Below are positions 47,342 through 58,516 of a DNA stretch of 64,000 nt, in pieces. The notes beneath the pieces are model-generated. The model was not told the origin of the DNA. It saw only the letters and a program-made list of their open reading frames with translations, and did not search any database. Origin of the DNA: Lonicera japonica. Lineage: Eukaryota > Streptophyta > Magnoliopsida > Dipsacales > Caprifoliaceae. Position 1 is the first letter of the stretch; every line of letters starts with the position of its first letter. The stretch spans positions 39,358,969 to 39,422,968 of the forward strand of contig CM038468.1 in the NCBI GenBank assembly GCA_021464415.1, read 5' to 3'. A program made the translations under genes and the position numbers.

Positions 47342-48617
47342 CTCTCGACCTGATTGTGGTGCTTCTGGGAAAGACATTCATCCATAATGTCATGAAAATA
47401 GTCTGCATAACCTATAAGCTCAACACAGCAACAGTATTTTTATGAACAATTAAATGCACAATAAAGAGAATAGGTTTACCCCAGACCACCGGAGCTCCAA
47501 CTGGGGAAAACTGTTTGCTGTTTGCATTGCCTTGCTGTAGAACCTTATCAATTTGGTCGTCCTCCCGATAAGAAACTGGATTTTCTTGATTGTTAATAGG
47601 CAAACAAGTATTAAACGAATACTCCTCGATCACAAGATCAGTGCGCAGTTGAAATGCCAATGCAAGCTCAAGTTTCGCCACCACCTCAGACATTGTAGGA
47701 CGCTGCTTTGGACGATTATGCAAGCATTGATCCGCAATTTGCACAAATTCCATCAAAGAATTTGGCAAAATTTCCCACTTCAAATTCGGCCCAATAATCT
47801 TATGTGATGCTCCTTCGTTGATGCACTCTTGGCCCCATCCAGCAAGACCACATTGGTCCTCATTAAGGCTTGGATCCAGAGCCGGCCTTTCGCAGAGTAC
47901 TTCCAACAATACCACCCCAAATGCATACACATCTGATTTCCTTGTGAATCTGTGAGTCAAGAAATAATCGGGATCCATGTAACCCAATGTGCCTTGGATG
48001 TGCAGAGTGCTAACATCGGTGACCTCCTGCTCCGCCGGGCCAATTCTGGACAATCCAAAATCGGAGATCTTAGCTGCCCAATTCTCATCCAACAGAATGT
48101 TTGAGCTTTTCACATCTAGATGTATGACTCTCTGGAGGATGGCTGTACCAGTATGCAGGTAGTCCAATCCACGAGCAGCCCCTATGCATATTTTGAGGCG
48201 TTGAACCCAAGATAAAGGGGAATTATTACCCTTATCGTTCTTTCTATTAATGTTGTGCACATGATCAGCTAGAGATCCACGAACCATATACTCATAGACA
48301 AGGATCATTTCGTTACAATTATCACAGTACCCAATCAAAGAAACGAGGTGGCTGTGTCGAAACCTAGAAAGCATAGTAATCTCAGTCCAAAACTCAGAGG
48401 CACCTTGCTTAGAGGAGGGATTCAAACGCTTTATAGCAACAGTAGTAGATGATGATGATGATGCGCCATTACCATTATTATCAATGATATTCCCTTTGTA
48501 AACGTTACCAAATCCACCCTTACCTATAATCAGGGAATCGTCGAAATTGTTGGTCGCCGATAGAATCTCATCGAGTGAAAAGCGACGGGATAAGTGCTCC
48601 GACGGGGGACTGAACAT
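47323..48617 (-). CDS. CrRLK1L/FERONIA-like kinase without ectodomain, locus B, intact
   Basis: Exon 1 is 48617-47480 and a probable exon 2 is 47402-47323 (GT-AG, phase 1), giving 405 residues; reading through gives 401 ending at 47412. Motifs: HLSRRFSLDEILSATNNFDD, glycine loop GKGGFGNVYKG, VAIKRL, WTEITMLSRFRHSHLVSLIG, EMILVYEYMVRGSLADHV, ARGLDYLHTGTA, catalytic loop VIHLDVKSSNILLDE, KISDFGLS, GTLGYMDPDYF, SDVYAFGVVLLEVLCERPAL, RPTMSEV. These are hallmarks of the Catharanthus-roseus-RLK1-like family, whose full members sense the cell wall through malectin-like ectodomains. Here there is no ectodomain or membrane span, and the Arg before the catalytic Asp is Leu (HLD), making it a non-RD kinase. 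It is likely cytoplasmic. The linker SKQFSPVGAPVVW precedes the donor. Start chosen because the same Met and 5' flank occur in locus A. Confidence 0.85.
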
Positions 48618-48870
48618 TCTTCTAATATAATATTGAACTCAACGCAGTTCCACACTGAATCAGAAAAGAGAGGAAAAAAAAGAGACCACTGAAGAAGAAG
48701 AAGAAGAAGAAGAAGAAAGATTAGAGAAGTAAGCAGGTAATTAATGGTGGAGAATGGGAAGGGGGGAGGAATTTTCATTTTTCTCCGTGGGTATACGCGG
48801 AATTTAATCCTGAGAGTCAACCCAGTGCTGTTAATTTTGTAGGAAAATAATATATAACACTTGACTCCGA
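48618..48870 (-). promoter_or_regulatory. 5' leader and putative promoter of the locus-B kinase
   Basis: On the minus strand, ATTACCTGCTTACTTCTC and the stretch just before the ATG (ATATTATATTAGAAGA) are shared with locus A upstream of 27356. A (CTT)n tract of about nine units (48691-48717) is longer than in locus A, a common feature of plant 5' leaders. A TATA-like TTATATATT lies near 48848-48857, about 235 bp before the ATG. No transcription start can be fixed by eye. Confidence 0.45.
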
Positions 48871-49353
48871 TTGCCCTACGCGGAGGTTTCTGTTCGGCCT
48901 CCCCCGCTTCAGACAAAAAAAAAAGAGGAGCTCGATATGCCGCCTGCCGCGTTACTGTAACTCTTTTATTCTCGAAACCGCGTAACTGTAACACTTTTGT
49001 CTCAACATTTCCACACTTTTTTAATATTTATTTCAATAGAAAATTAGTTTAGAGTCCCACATGCAAGCATTTGATTGTTTAAAGGATGCAAGTTTTTGAG
49101 TCATTGTTTTAAGTACAAACATTTTGAAAAAGGACAACATTTTGTACAAAGTCCCGTTTATTTTTTTGGTTTTTAAAATATATCAATTTTATTATTTTTA
49201 GGTATTATGGCAATTTTAACCTTCTATCTCTTAATCACCAACATATTCAATTACATTTTCAAATTAAATATTTTATTCCATTAAATGTGCTTTTTCAAAT
49301 TAAGAGAATTTTTAATCCTATACACATTAATATCTCTCGTGATTAAAGACTAA
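48871..49353. other. Intergenic, no feature recognised
   Basis: Non-coding flank between the locus-B promoter and the short ORF at 49354. AT-rich after 49000. Confidence 0.4.
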
Positions 49354-49662
49354 ATGGATTTCAATCAAACCCTCAAAATCTTCGCCTTTATTATTTTATT
49401 TCATATCCCATTAATCTCTTTCACTTGCCTTTCATCATCATTGCACCAAGTACAACACTTGCCCACTAGTTCTACATCAAGAATACCACTAGAGGGTGCT
49501 AGTTCATTGAAGTATTTTTTTTACGGTGAAATTGAGGACATAGGTGTTGCATTCAGTGGAGATTTGTAGACATGTATGCGGAGACTGGTGTTGATTGACT
49601 CGGGGGATTTGTGTAGGAGGTTGGTGGGGGAGGATGTTTCTAGGGTTTTAGGATTCTTAAAG
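49354..49662 (+). pseudogene. Signal-peptide-like ORF with in-frame stop, family unknown
   Basis: The ORF starts MDFNQTLKIFAFIILFHIPL, a plausible secretion signal with a hydrophobic core, and continues to LKYFFYGEIEDIGVAFSGDL before TAG at 49567-49569. The same frame stays open beyond the stop, giving TCMRRLVLIDSGDLCRRLVG and DVSRVLGFLK, up to a possible donor AAG/GTGTGT at 49662. This looks like exon 1 of a secreted or membrane protein gene inactivated by one nonsense change. I do not recognise the family and found no following exon. Confidence 0.35.
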
Positions 49663-49877
49663 GTGTGTATTTTTCTTTTTGAAATTCTACATTAGCTTGA
49701 GTTTGTTTGAATCTGTTTTGGTGTTTGTATGTTTTTTGGTTTTTTGCTTAGGCAATTATTTGATTAATTATTTAAATTTTTTTATTGTGATTTACAAAAA
49801 TAAGTTTATGAATTTATGTATGTATATATTTTTAAGATTTAAAAAATATTGCCCCTTATTATATATATATATATATA

Positions 49878-50160
49878 ACTTAATATGTCTCCGTTTATTA
49901 AATTTAATATGCTTGGAAAGCATTTTCACGTTAACAGACATTTTCATGTTCAAATAAATATGCCTAGAATGTTTGTTCAATTAATCTTTTTCTCGCACGA
50001 AACTTAATATGATTATCTCACTTAATATGTCTCCATATCAACATATATGAAACTTAATATGCCTGGAAGACATTTTCACGTTCAAAGATATATGCGTTGA
50101 ATGTTTGTTCAACCAATCATTTTTTGCACAAAACTTAATATGTCTCGTATATTCTTCATG
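49878..50160. repeat. Two-unit tandem repeat, about 140 bp
   Basis: ACTTAATATGTCTCC, AAATTTAATATGC-TGGAA-GCATTTTCACGTT and GAATGTTTGTTCAA blocks recur in order at 49878-50015 and 50017-50150. AT-rich, non-coding. Confidence 0.6.
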
Positions 50161-50937
50161 CTATATTATGTTTATATTTAAACTAATTATATGTATGAAA
50201 GTGCGTTTGGAGTTGATACCTAATTTTAGGAATTAAATTTGGTAAAATCTAACAATTTTGTTTTACAATTTTGAATTTTTTGAATTGATTTAAATTTAAA
50301 GTTTTGATTTTGACTTTAGGATAAATAATAAATATTATCCATTAAATAGGTTTTAAAATTTGAATTTAATTGATTGGTTTGACATTTATCTTCTAAATTT
50401 GAATTTGAATTTTGATTACATTATATATATTTTCCACTTTTAAATATTTGAATTTAAATTAGAATTAAATTCAGGTGAAGGGCACAGTTGGATTTTTCAG
50501 ATTTAATTTATATTTTTCCTATTTATTAATTACAATATTTATAATTGTCCTTCTAGCTAAAATATGTCCTTATGCAAGAAGTTTGTCCTTCAAACAATTG
50601 ACCTAAAAGATGTATCCTTGAGTAGATAAAGAATTCTATTTTTGTCCTTTAAACCAAAAGCCCCAATAACTATTAAGAGTATCTTTGATAATAATATATA
50701 TGAAAAAAATAGTTGATTTTTGTGAAAAGTTGAATAATAAATTGAAATATACAGTGATATGTTTTCTTACTTTAAGGCATGAAAGATAAATTTTCTTTGG
50801 TGGGTGAAAGAAAAACAATTCATAAAAAATAGGAAAAATGAATGACATTTATTCATAAAATGAGCATAAAATCACATGCCCTTATCTTATTTTCAACCCC
50901 AATAATAACAAAATTTACATTAATATCACAAATTAAG
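50161..50937. other. AT-rich intergenic DNA, no feature recognised
   Basis: Strongly AT-rich, with no credible ORF and no paired repeat ends. Confidence 0.4.
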
Positions 50938-51639
50938 GTGGGCACTATTCGCACACCACAAATTACTTGGTTTTGGACCATTTCTTATAAACACTCCAAA
51001 AGGTAAATTACTTTCTCTTCTCCACTTCAAAATCACTTTCACCACTCCCACTATTACACAAAGTAATTAACTAATTAAACACATTAATTAATAAATAAAT
51101 TAAGTTAATTAAATTGAAAAATACAAAACCATTCCACCACTCCCCCTTTTCAAAACACGCACGCTCTCTTCTCTCATTTTCCTCCCTCGTTGTAACCTCT
51201 CTCACCCATTCCTTCTCACAGACTCACCCATTTCTCAGTCAATCATCTCCATCATCTTCGTCTTCACCATAAGCATCATCATCTCCTTGCTTCCGTTTTC
51301 AGCATCACCAAGTAAGTTAAACATTTTGCCCTATTTTGACCTAATAATGGTTTGGTTAATTGTGGTTGTAACCTATGTCAAAATTTACCCAAAAATAAAA
51401 AAGTTTTATCAATAAGTTTAGCATCCTAACCTTTCATAGGAGAGGTTTGGACACAAGCTTTTTTTCTTTTCATTCTTTTCTCTTAAGTTAGATATTGCTA
51501 TGCATGTCAGATTATTACCTAACTGCTTCATACCCAAAAATTCTTAGAAAAGCTGAGGCTAGTCCTTAAGAAATATAATTAAAAGAAAATTGATTAAATT
51601 AGTGTTCTATAATATATATATACTTACCAGATTCAAAGT

Positions 51640-53230
51640 GGTGCCAGTTTACACTAACATCATCTGGCTTGCCCATCACTGTCCATTAATATTATAGACT
51701 GTAAAGTAAGTCTCACTCACTGGACATCAGTCACCCCATGTCCAACGAGAAAGTAAGTCTCAGTCCCTGGACATCCGGCATCTGGTTGCACCATAGTCAC
51801 CCAATGTCTAGTGAGTAAAACTTACTACTTGCATATGTTTTCTTGTTTTATGGATGAAATTTAAGGTTTGAAGTTTTGTCTTCTTAAGTAGCATTCTCAA
51901 GGGGCTTTACGAGGTTCTGGAAATAAACAAAGGAAATGTTAATAGACTTGCCCTTTTGTGTATATGCTCCTTAAGATCTTAGAATCATACGATAAAGTGT
52001 AAACCTTTCTTGGATTTGTTAAATGTTCTTTCATTGGAATTTAACTTCAATAATTTTATTATATTTCCTCTGTTTTGGTAACTGTGACTTAGCTTTATTT
52101 TGAACTTATGGTCATATGTATGTGTGTATACTAAATGCATATGGCTTAGTGCTATATTTAGCTACACAATTTTTTTAATATTTTACTTTTAAAGAAAGAA
52201 ATGGGGTAATTTATATTTTCGGGTACTCCACTACTCCATCCCTGATTAAGATCAATCCCATATTTTCGTGTGCAATATGGAACCACTCGGAGGTATTTCA
52301 TCACTAGAATTGTTTATTATACCTTCATTTTAATTGTTTATTGACTACATATACTTTTATTTTAATTCTTTATTGATTACTATACTCGGTCCCATTATTT
52401 ATTTTAATGTAGGACCAATCTGAACAATTGAGTATAATTAACCATTGGAACAAGCAAGGCGAAAGAAAAGACATGCAGATGCCTCGACAGAGAACTACAA
52501 GTACAACAACAAAAGTCTCGCCAGAACGCAGATCCTCTAGAAAAGCCAAAGGCCCACCACAAAAGAAAATAAAGTAGTTGTTTTTGTGTAAATGTAGTTG
52601 CGTTTGGCTTAATGTAGTTATGTTTAGTACTTTTTTTTTGTTAATGTATTTGCTTTGGATTTGGTACATGTGTTAGGCTTAATGTATCTACTTTGACTTA
52701 ATATTCATCTATTACATTAACTAAGTTCCATTTTTGGATAATGAAAAATACTGCTATGCATGTTTTGATCATTTATTTCTTATTAATTTATCCTAATTAT
52801 TGCAAAGAAGAAGAAGAAGAAGAAGAAGAAGAAGAAGAAGAAGAAAAAAAGAATTTACCTACATTACTAGTATTAGAAGAAGAATTTGTTGACCCCATGT
52901 CCTAAATTGATAATGCTCGCTAGACATTGGGTGACATGTACGCAAACAAAAGACGGATGTCCAGCAAGTAAGGCTTACTTTCTCGCTAGACATGTGGTGG
53001 CTGGGGTGCACCTCAAATGAATAAAACCTACTGGAAAATTTACTAAGATTGAGATCTAACGAGTATATTACTCGCTCGACATTGGGCAACTATGGGAAAA
53101 CCAGAGGACGGATATCTAGCGGGTAAGGCTTATTTTCTCGCTAGACATGAGGTGGCTGGGGTGCACCTAGAATGAATAAAACCTACTGGAGCTTACTTTC
53201 TCGCCCGTTATGTGGTGAATGAGGCTTATG
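51640..53230. repeat. Inverted subterminal repeats of the MULE
   Basis: Motifs GTCACCCAATGTCTAGTGAG and GTCTCAGTCCCTGGACATCC on the plus strand at 51660-51830 recur in inverse form, three to four times, at 52900-53220 (CTCGCTAGACATTGGGTGAC, GGATGTCCAGC). More distant relatives occur at 54900-55070. Confidence 0.55.
52805..52845. repeat. (GAA)n microsatellite
   Basis: About 13 uninterrupted AAG/GAA units inside the MULE. Confidence 0.9.
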
Positions 53231-53326
53231 TTTTGTTCCAAGTGAAAAGTAAATCAAACACACTCACAACAATAGTAAATTATGTATCTTAAAGCAATTA
53301 TATTATAAGGACCTTCACACATTCGG

Positions 53327-53675
53327 ATCAAAATGTTGTCATTCATACAAAAAAAGAAAGGTATCAAACACTTTCAATGCAACAAAAAGTTACATATTCA
53401 GATCAAAGTGTTGTCATTCAAACAAAAAAAGAAAGGTATCAAACACTTTCTATACCAATATAAGTTACATATTCGAATTAAAGTGTTGCCATTTATACAA
53501 AAAAAGAAAGGTATCAAACACTTTTATGTGACAAAAGGTTACATATTCGCATAAAAAAAATACTACATTATAAAGACCCTTCACATACGAGGGTAAAAGT
53601 GTTGTCATTCATACAAAAAAAAGAAAGGTATCAAACACTTTCTATGCGACAAAAAGTTACATATTTGCATAAAAA
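53327..53675. repeat. Tandem repeat, about four units of about 75-115 bp
   Basis: Each unit has AAAGTGTTGTCATTCATAC, an A7 GAAAGGTATCAAACACTTT block and AAAAGTTACATATTCG. Three units are about 74 bp; the last is preceded by an extra 40 bp. The 73-codon frame across it (SFIQKKKGIKHF repeated) is only the translated repeat. Confidence 0.75.
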
Positions 53676-53871
53676 AGAACAAAAAGGGTTAGCTAACAAT
53701 AGACTTGCCAATCACCTAATTAACTATGATTGAAAAATCTATTGTTGTAAGATTATGTCTCAGTGCTATTTCAAAAAACCGGTCAATTCTATCCACATAA
53801 TGATCCATCCAGGTGTGTGCTTTTCCACTAAAACCTTCATTAATTGTTGCATGGCACTCCTTCCTTCCATT

Positions 53872-54123
53872 TCATGAGTTCTCAAATTGGCCTTTGCAAT
53901 TGTAAATAGTCTTCATTGTGGATGCGTTCTCCTTGTTACGACACTTAAGTGCATTTAAAATGTCTTTTGGTTTTATTCCAGTAAGAGTCATATCCACGAC
54001 AAATTTCCTCTCTTCTTGGCTTAATCTTCTAGCATACGAATGACCAACCAAACTATGAAGCAACCCATGGTTATGAACACCGCATCGCACTTCTAGCCTC
54101 CACTTATTTCCATCAATATTCAC
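53872..54123 (-). pseudogene. MULE transposase N-terminal fragment (FAR1-like DNA-binding region)
   Basis: Minus-strand frame: WRLEVRCGVHNHGL, LVGHSYARRLSQEERKFVVD, MTLTGIKPKDILNALKCRN, ENASTMKTIYN. WRL-V-CGVHNH followed by GH-YA-RLS--E is characteristic of the FAR1-like DNA-binding region of MULE transposases and of FHY3/FAR1 genes. A related in-frame stretch continues weakly to about 53760 (a HEMEGRSAMQQLMKVL-like segment). The catalytic DDE domain and zinc finger SWIM are not seen. Because it lies inside an element with terminal repeats and target duplication, transposase is preferred over a domesticated FAR1 gene. Confidence 0.65.
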
Positions 54124-55643
54124 ACCGCGGAGTGAGAATGGACAGTTATATTTTTTGGTAGCACTTTATTTTTTCTTTGCAATATTCTTTGTACAAGCTA
54201 CCCTTCCTCTTTCGCACCCTAAATATAGCCTTGGACGCCTCCTCACAGCACCACCCCCTTGGTCAGATTTCGTAGTTACGACTATAGTTCTTATCCCTCT
54301 TCCTTGACTTTAACACCAATTAACCAAATTATAGGGCGAGAAGGAAATACCTAGACAAATAAATATTATACACAACAAATTAATAACATATTATACTACT
54401 TAAGAAAATTCGTATTAAGAAAATCATTTAGGGCATTGTAGTCAAGTTATAAAGTAAACTTACTTCGTTTGTTACAAAGACCGGAGTAACATCAATTTTT
54501 ATAGCTTTATTATTATCCGGATTATGGTCACCAATGGAAAGGATGGAGGGGCTGGTCATCGACGTCGGAATTGTGGTCACCAACATCAGCCTTATGTTCA
54601 CCACAATAAATTGCATCTGGACACATCATATCCTCTAAAGATTGGTCATCCCCACCATCGACACTTGCTTCATCACAATTACAAGGCTCTAATTCAAGGC
54701 AATCGAGATTAAGAGGTTTTACTTCAAATTGGCTAAAGTCAATTTCTTCGATATATTGGCAAAATTCAATTTCTTCAAGGCAATATACATCCTGAAATAA
54801 TGGAATTACTTGAAAATTACTTTATTAACCAATTATAACTTTTGTAATACCAAATTACCAAGCAATTTTTTCAGTTAATGAACACCCAGAAAACAAATTT
54901 GTCATGCTCGCTACATGTATGGTAATTATACCTATCATACGCGTTTATCATGAAGCGAGTTACAGGCTATGACTGTCTACTGATGTTTAGCGAGTGGACA
55001 TGACAACAAAATTTCCTTATGTCGCTACATTTCTAACGAATGAACTACTATAATTCACTCCATGTCAAGCGACTGTCACCTTATTTCCAGTTAGGTATAC
55101 TATGTTCAATGCTTTAGAGTGTTGTGTATGTATTCATTGCTTAAATATAAAACAAAATAAACACAATGATATACAAAACACTAAGCATACCTCTCCTTCA
55201 TCACCATTTTCTTGTATATCACCTTTAGGTTCTTCATTATCTTTTTTTAACTCTATGGTGTTCTCACCACTATTCATGGGTCTAGGGTTTCTTGCTTGCT
55301 TCCATAAAGTGTTGCTTCAATGCTTGATTTTCTTCAATCAATGGAAGTCTTTGTGCATTTCAATCAAGAAGAGGAGAAGAAAAAAAGAGTCCAGCGATTT
55401 TGGTGTGATGGAGCGTTTGGAGGGGAAATCAAACGTGAGATAGAATTTAATTCCATTTTAATTTGACAAAGTAATTATAAGTTAATATAATATGTAACTA
55501 GGAAGGTTAATTTTAACTTCAGGTAAATAACCATTTGGTAAAAATATAAATTAGTGGTGTGCAAATAGACACCTAAAGCATTTTTAATACTGTAGTATTA
55601 CCAAGTAATTCTTGGTGTGCGAATAGCGGCTGCCCAAATTAAT

Positions 55644-58347
55644 ACACCTCAATCATTACTATTACACCCATAAACCCTCCTTATTATTCCAAGCCAACCA
55701 TTCATTGCAAAACCGAAGAACTAATTGTGTTATTCTCTTGCTTACATTTCCATTTTCTTCGAAAATCCAAAATATAAACAAGGAAAACTAAGACCATTGC
55801 TGGTTTTCTTTTTGTTGCTTGATTCCGTTTTATTTCAATCTAAATTTTGAGTAGAAAAAAAGAAAAAAAAACTGAGCACGGTTGTGTATGCAATTGTACT
55901 CGATGGAAGCAAACTGAGTATGTCACCATCACTTAATGGAAAACAACCAAATGAAGGATGAGAAACAAAAATAATAATACTTTTGCTCATACTCGAGTAT
56001 GTTGGCCCTTACTCGGTGGAACAAAACCAAGTATTTTGCCACTTATTCAGTGGCAAACAACAAAGTGAAAGTTCCATGCATTAGTTAAGAAAATAGGTGT
56101 TGTAAGCTTTTTCCATTGGGTCTTTGGGAATAAAAAAATACATCCATATATATATAAGATCTAGACAGGTATATATATATAAGATCTATATATATATATA
56201 TACGTATAAAAATGCATCCATGTATATATATACATATGGGTGACCAAAATAAAGAATATTCACAGTTAAACCACCACATGACCATAAATTATTGTATTGT
56301 TAGGTTCTTCTAATTGGTTTATATATCATTCCAACAGTACACTCTCCTTATGTGTGTATTTCATTTGCTCAAAGCAGATGATAAAATGGTTACAAAATAG
56401 CTTGTAAAGAGATTTAGACAGAGTTTTGGCAAAGAGGAAGAAGATAAGATGATCGAGATCATTTTTATGGGGATAATCCCTTCCTATTTATAAGTATAGC
56501 ATAAGGTTTATATTAAGGTTTTAACACAAGATAAATTACTATAAAGAGTAAACTTTAGCACTACTCTAAGATCACAGTTGTCCCAATTTCTTATCCACAT
56601 TGCTAATGCATGAGTATAAATGGTTATTTCCCTTAATGACTTATCCTCTAGCTTAGTCTTTTTGCTTATTAGCCGACCTACATGGGTGGTCGGTGTTATT
56701 CTCGTTATGTTATGCTCGGCCATGTACGTGGTTAGATAATCTTCTCAATATCATCAATGGTCGGCTAGTATGGCTCTCTTCAGGTAAATATAGGTTTCTA
56801 AAGTAGTCCAAACGGTGGGCATGTATACCCATGGTCGTTGGGTCGACCATAACATGGGCCACCAGTATTGGGCCTCGCCAAAAGTCTATTCATAATTTTT
56901 ATCTCCTTACAATAAAAAAATCTATCATACATGGCAATATTAAATAGACCCGACAACATCTTAACTAGCCATCATAATTATATAAGTGACAACTAAGGTT
57001 ATTAAGTAAGGTGGAAATAACACTCGAAGAAATCTTGTTTGAGACTTTTCCATCAATTCAATATTGTTGCCAAGTAGATATAAATGAATGTAGAGAAAAA
57101 GCCATTAAAGATGGCTTAAGACCTAGGTTGTAGATTAGTTAGAAAAATGGTTGGTTATGACAGTTTATGAGGATATTATGCTTAGATTGATTTTAGGGTT
57201 TTTAATCGAAAATTCTTTACAATTTGATAAAGTGAAAGCAAACCCTGATTGTGTAAATCAATTTTACTATCGAAAGCCTATATTGTGTTTTTTAGTAGAT
57301 ATATCAATCAATCATATAACACCAAGAAGTAACAAGGAATTCATACTTGCATATGACTAATCATCGGGACTAACCGATAGTACTTCACTATAATAAAAAC
57401 AAAGTATAAACTCGATAACTTATAACTCTTGTCTTACATAAAGTTAACAACAGCCCTGTCATTCTTTGATCGCAAATTCCAACCATATCTGGTTCGGCAC
57501 AGCGCTTCCTGCTTCACGGCTTACCCGTGGCCTTCTTCTACGAACTTGATTATAGTCCTGCACCCCTTGTTTGCAATCTCCTTTATTGCAAGCTAGCCAC
57601 TTCTCGAAACGAAGAACTTGTTGATTTCTTTATAGCATAAAACTAAAACCTTAACATTAGAGTGTAAAATTCTCTCATATGAAATCGTTATTTGAAAGCT
57701 CCAAAAGGGATACCTTAAACCTTCTGCCTTTGCCTCCATTTATAAAAATAAATAGAACAAATAATTAAGTTGAGGGTGACCAAAAATGAGTCCTTGTAAA
57801 ACAAGGAATCTACCATTTTACGATTATGCGTACTGATATTAACATAACTGATGCATACTGGTACGCTAGGCTCTAGAGATTTTCCTTTGCTTGGTGTAGC
57901 AGTATTAGTCTAGCTTGTACCGGTACGCTGGGTTAGATCTACAAAGAGAAATTCTCTTCCATGCTGCGTACGGGTACAAGTTTACTAAAACTTGTACAAA
58001 ACTAAAACTTTAAAACTAATTCAATTCGAAAAACCTTTAATTTAATTTTGAGAGATTCACCCGGCTAGAATTTTCGAATCAAACCATTTACCTTTCTTAC
58101 ATGTGATCCTATGTTTTAAATGATGCTTAAGGCAATATTGGCAAGCTCTGTTGATGTTACATCTTCAAGTCTTCAATTGACACAAACAACATTACAGCGA
58201 AAATGTGATTTTAGCATCGGAATCAAGCCAAAACAAATATGGACCTTACATTTGATACACATCACATGTGGCCCATGTGTTGTTCTCTTTTACATTCGCA
58301 AATATTTAAGTTAAAATGAAAACTGTTTAACAATTAAGAAGTAGCCA
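55644..58347. other. Intergenic, repeat-derived, no gene recognised
   Basis: Contains TA-rich microsatellite DNA at 56145-56235, LTR-like sequence at 57100-58100 (including CGGCTTACCCGTGGCC), and the dispersed repeat shared with 18375-18440 at 58160-58235. No ORF with recognisable domains. Confidence 0.4.
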
Positions 58348-58356
58348 AATTGTAAA

Positions 58357-58507
58357 GGGAAATGATATTAGCACTCCACTTTTGTCCTAATGCATTCCAC
58401 TTTCATTTTTAGTGACATAAAAAGTGTCCCAAAAGATATATATAAGTATCACTAAAAATAAAAGTGGAGTGCTTTAGGACAAAAGTGGAGTGCTAATATC
58501 ATTTCCC
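58357..58507. mobile_element. Palindromic MITE with 9-bp target duplication
   Basis: A 151-bp foldback: the first about 60 bp (GGGAAATGATATTAGCACTC, CACTTTTGTCCTAA) is the near-perfect inverse of the last 60. The perfect 9-bp target AATTGTAAA flanks it at 58348-58356 and 58508-58516. The target length suggests Mutator-superfamily mobilisation. Confidence 0.85.
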
Positions 58508-58516
58508 AATTGTAAA

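Larger units (their letters stand above)
50938..55634. mobile_element. Mutator-like element (MULE), 4.7 kb, both ends present
   Basis: Left end GTGGGCACTATTCGCACACC; right end inverted GGCAGCCGCTATTCGCACAC; both continue into an ATTACTTGG block, so terminal repeats span about 35 bp with indels. Flanking 9-bp target CAAATTAAG (50929-50937) and CAAATTAAT (55635-55643) match at eight of nine positions. It contains a FAR1/MULE-type transposase fragment on the minus strand, inverted subterminal repeats, a (GAA)n tract and a tandem repeat. Transposase is incomplete, so the element is not autonomous now. Its ends resemble the MITEs at 2055 and 14159. Confidence 0.7.

Noticed and set aside
48530..48994. 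154-codon minus-strand ORF with Leu-rich membrane-like segment
   Set aside because: The hydrophobic run is the translated (CTT)n leader and the end overlaps kinase-1 in another frame.
53327..53675. Regular direct repeats resembling a CRISPR array
   Set aside because: Units are long and degenerate with no unique spacers, inside a plant MULE; a plain tandem repeat.
53872..54123. A domesticated FAR1-RELATED SEQUENCE gene
   Set aside because: Only the N-terminal region survives and it is enclosed by MULE terminal repeats with target duplication.
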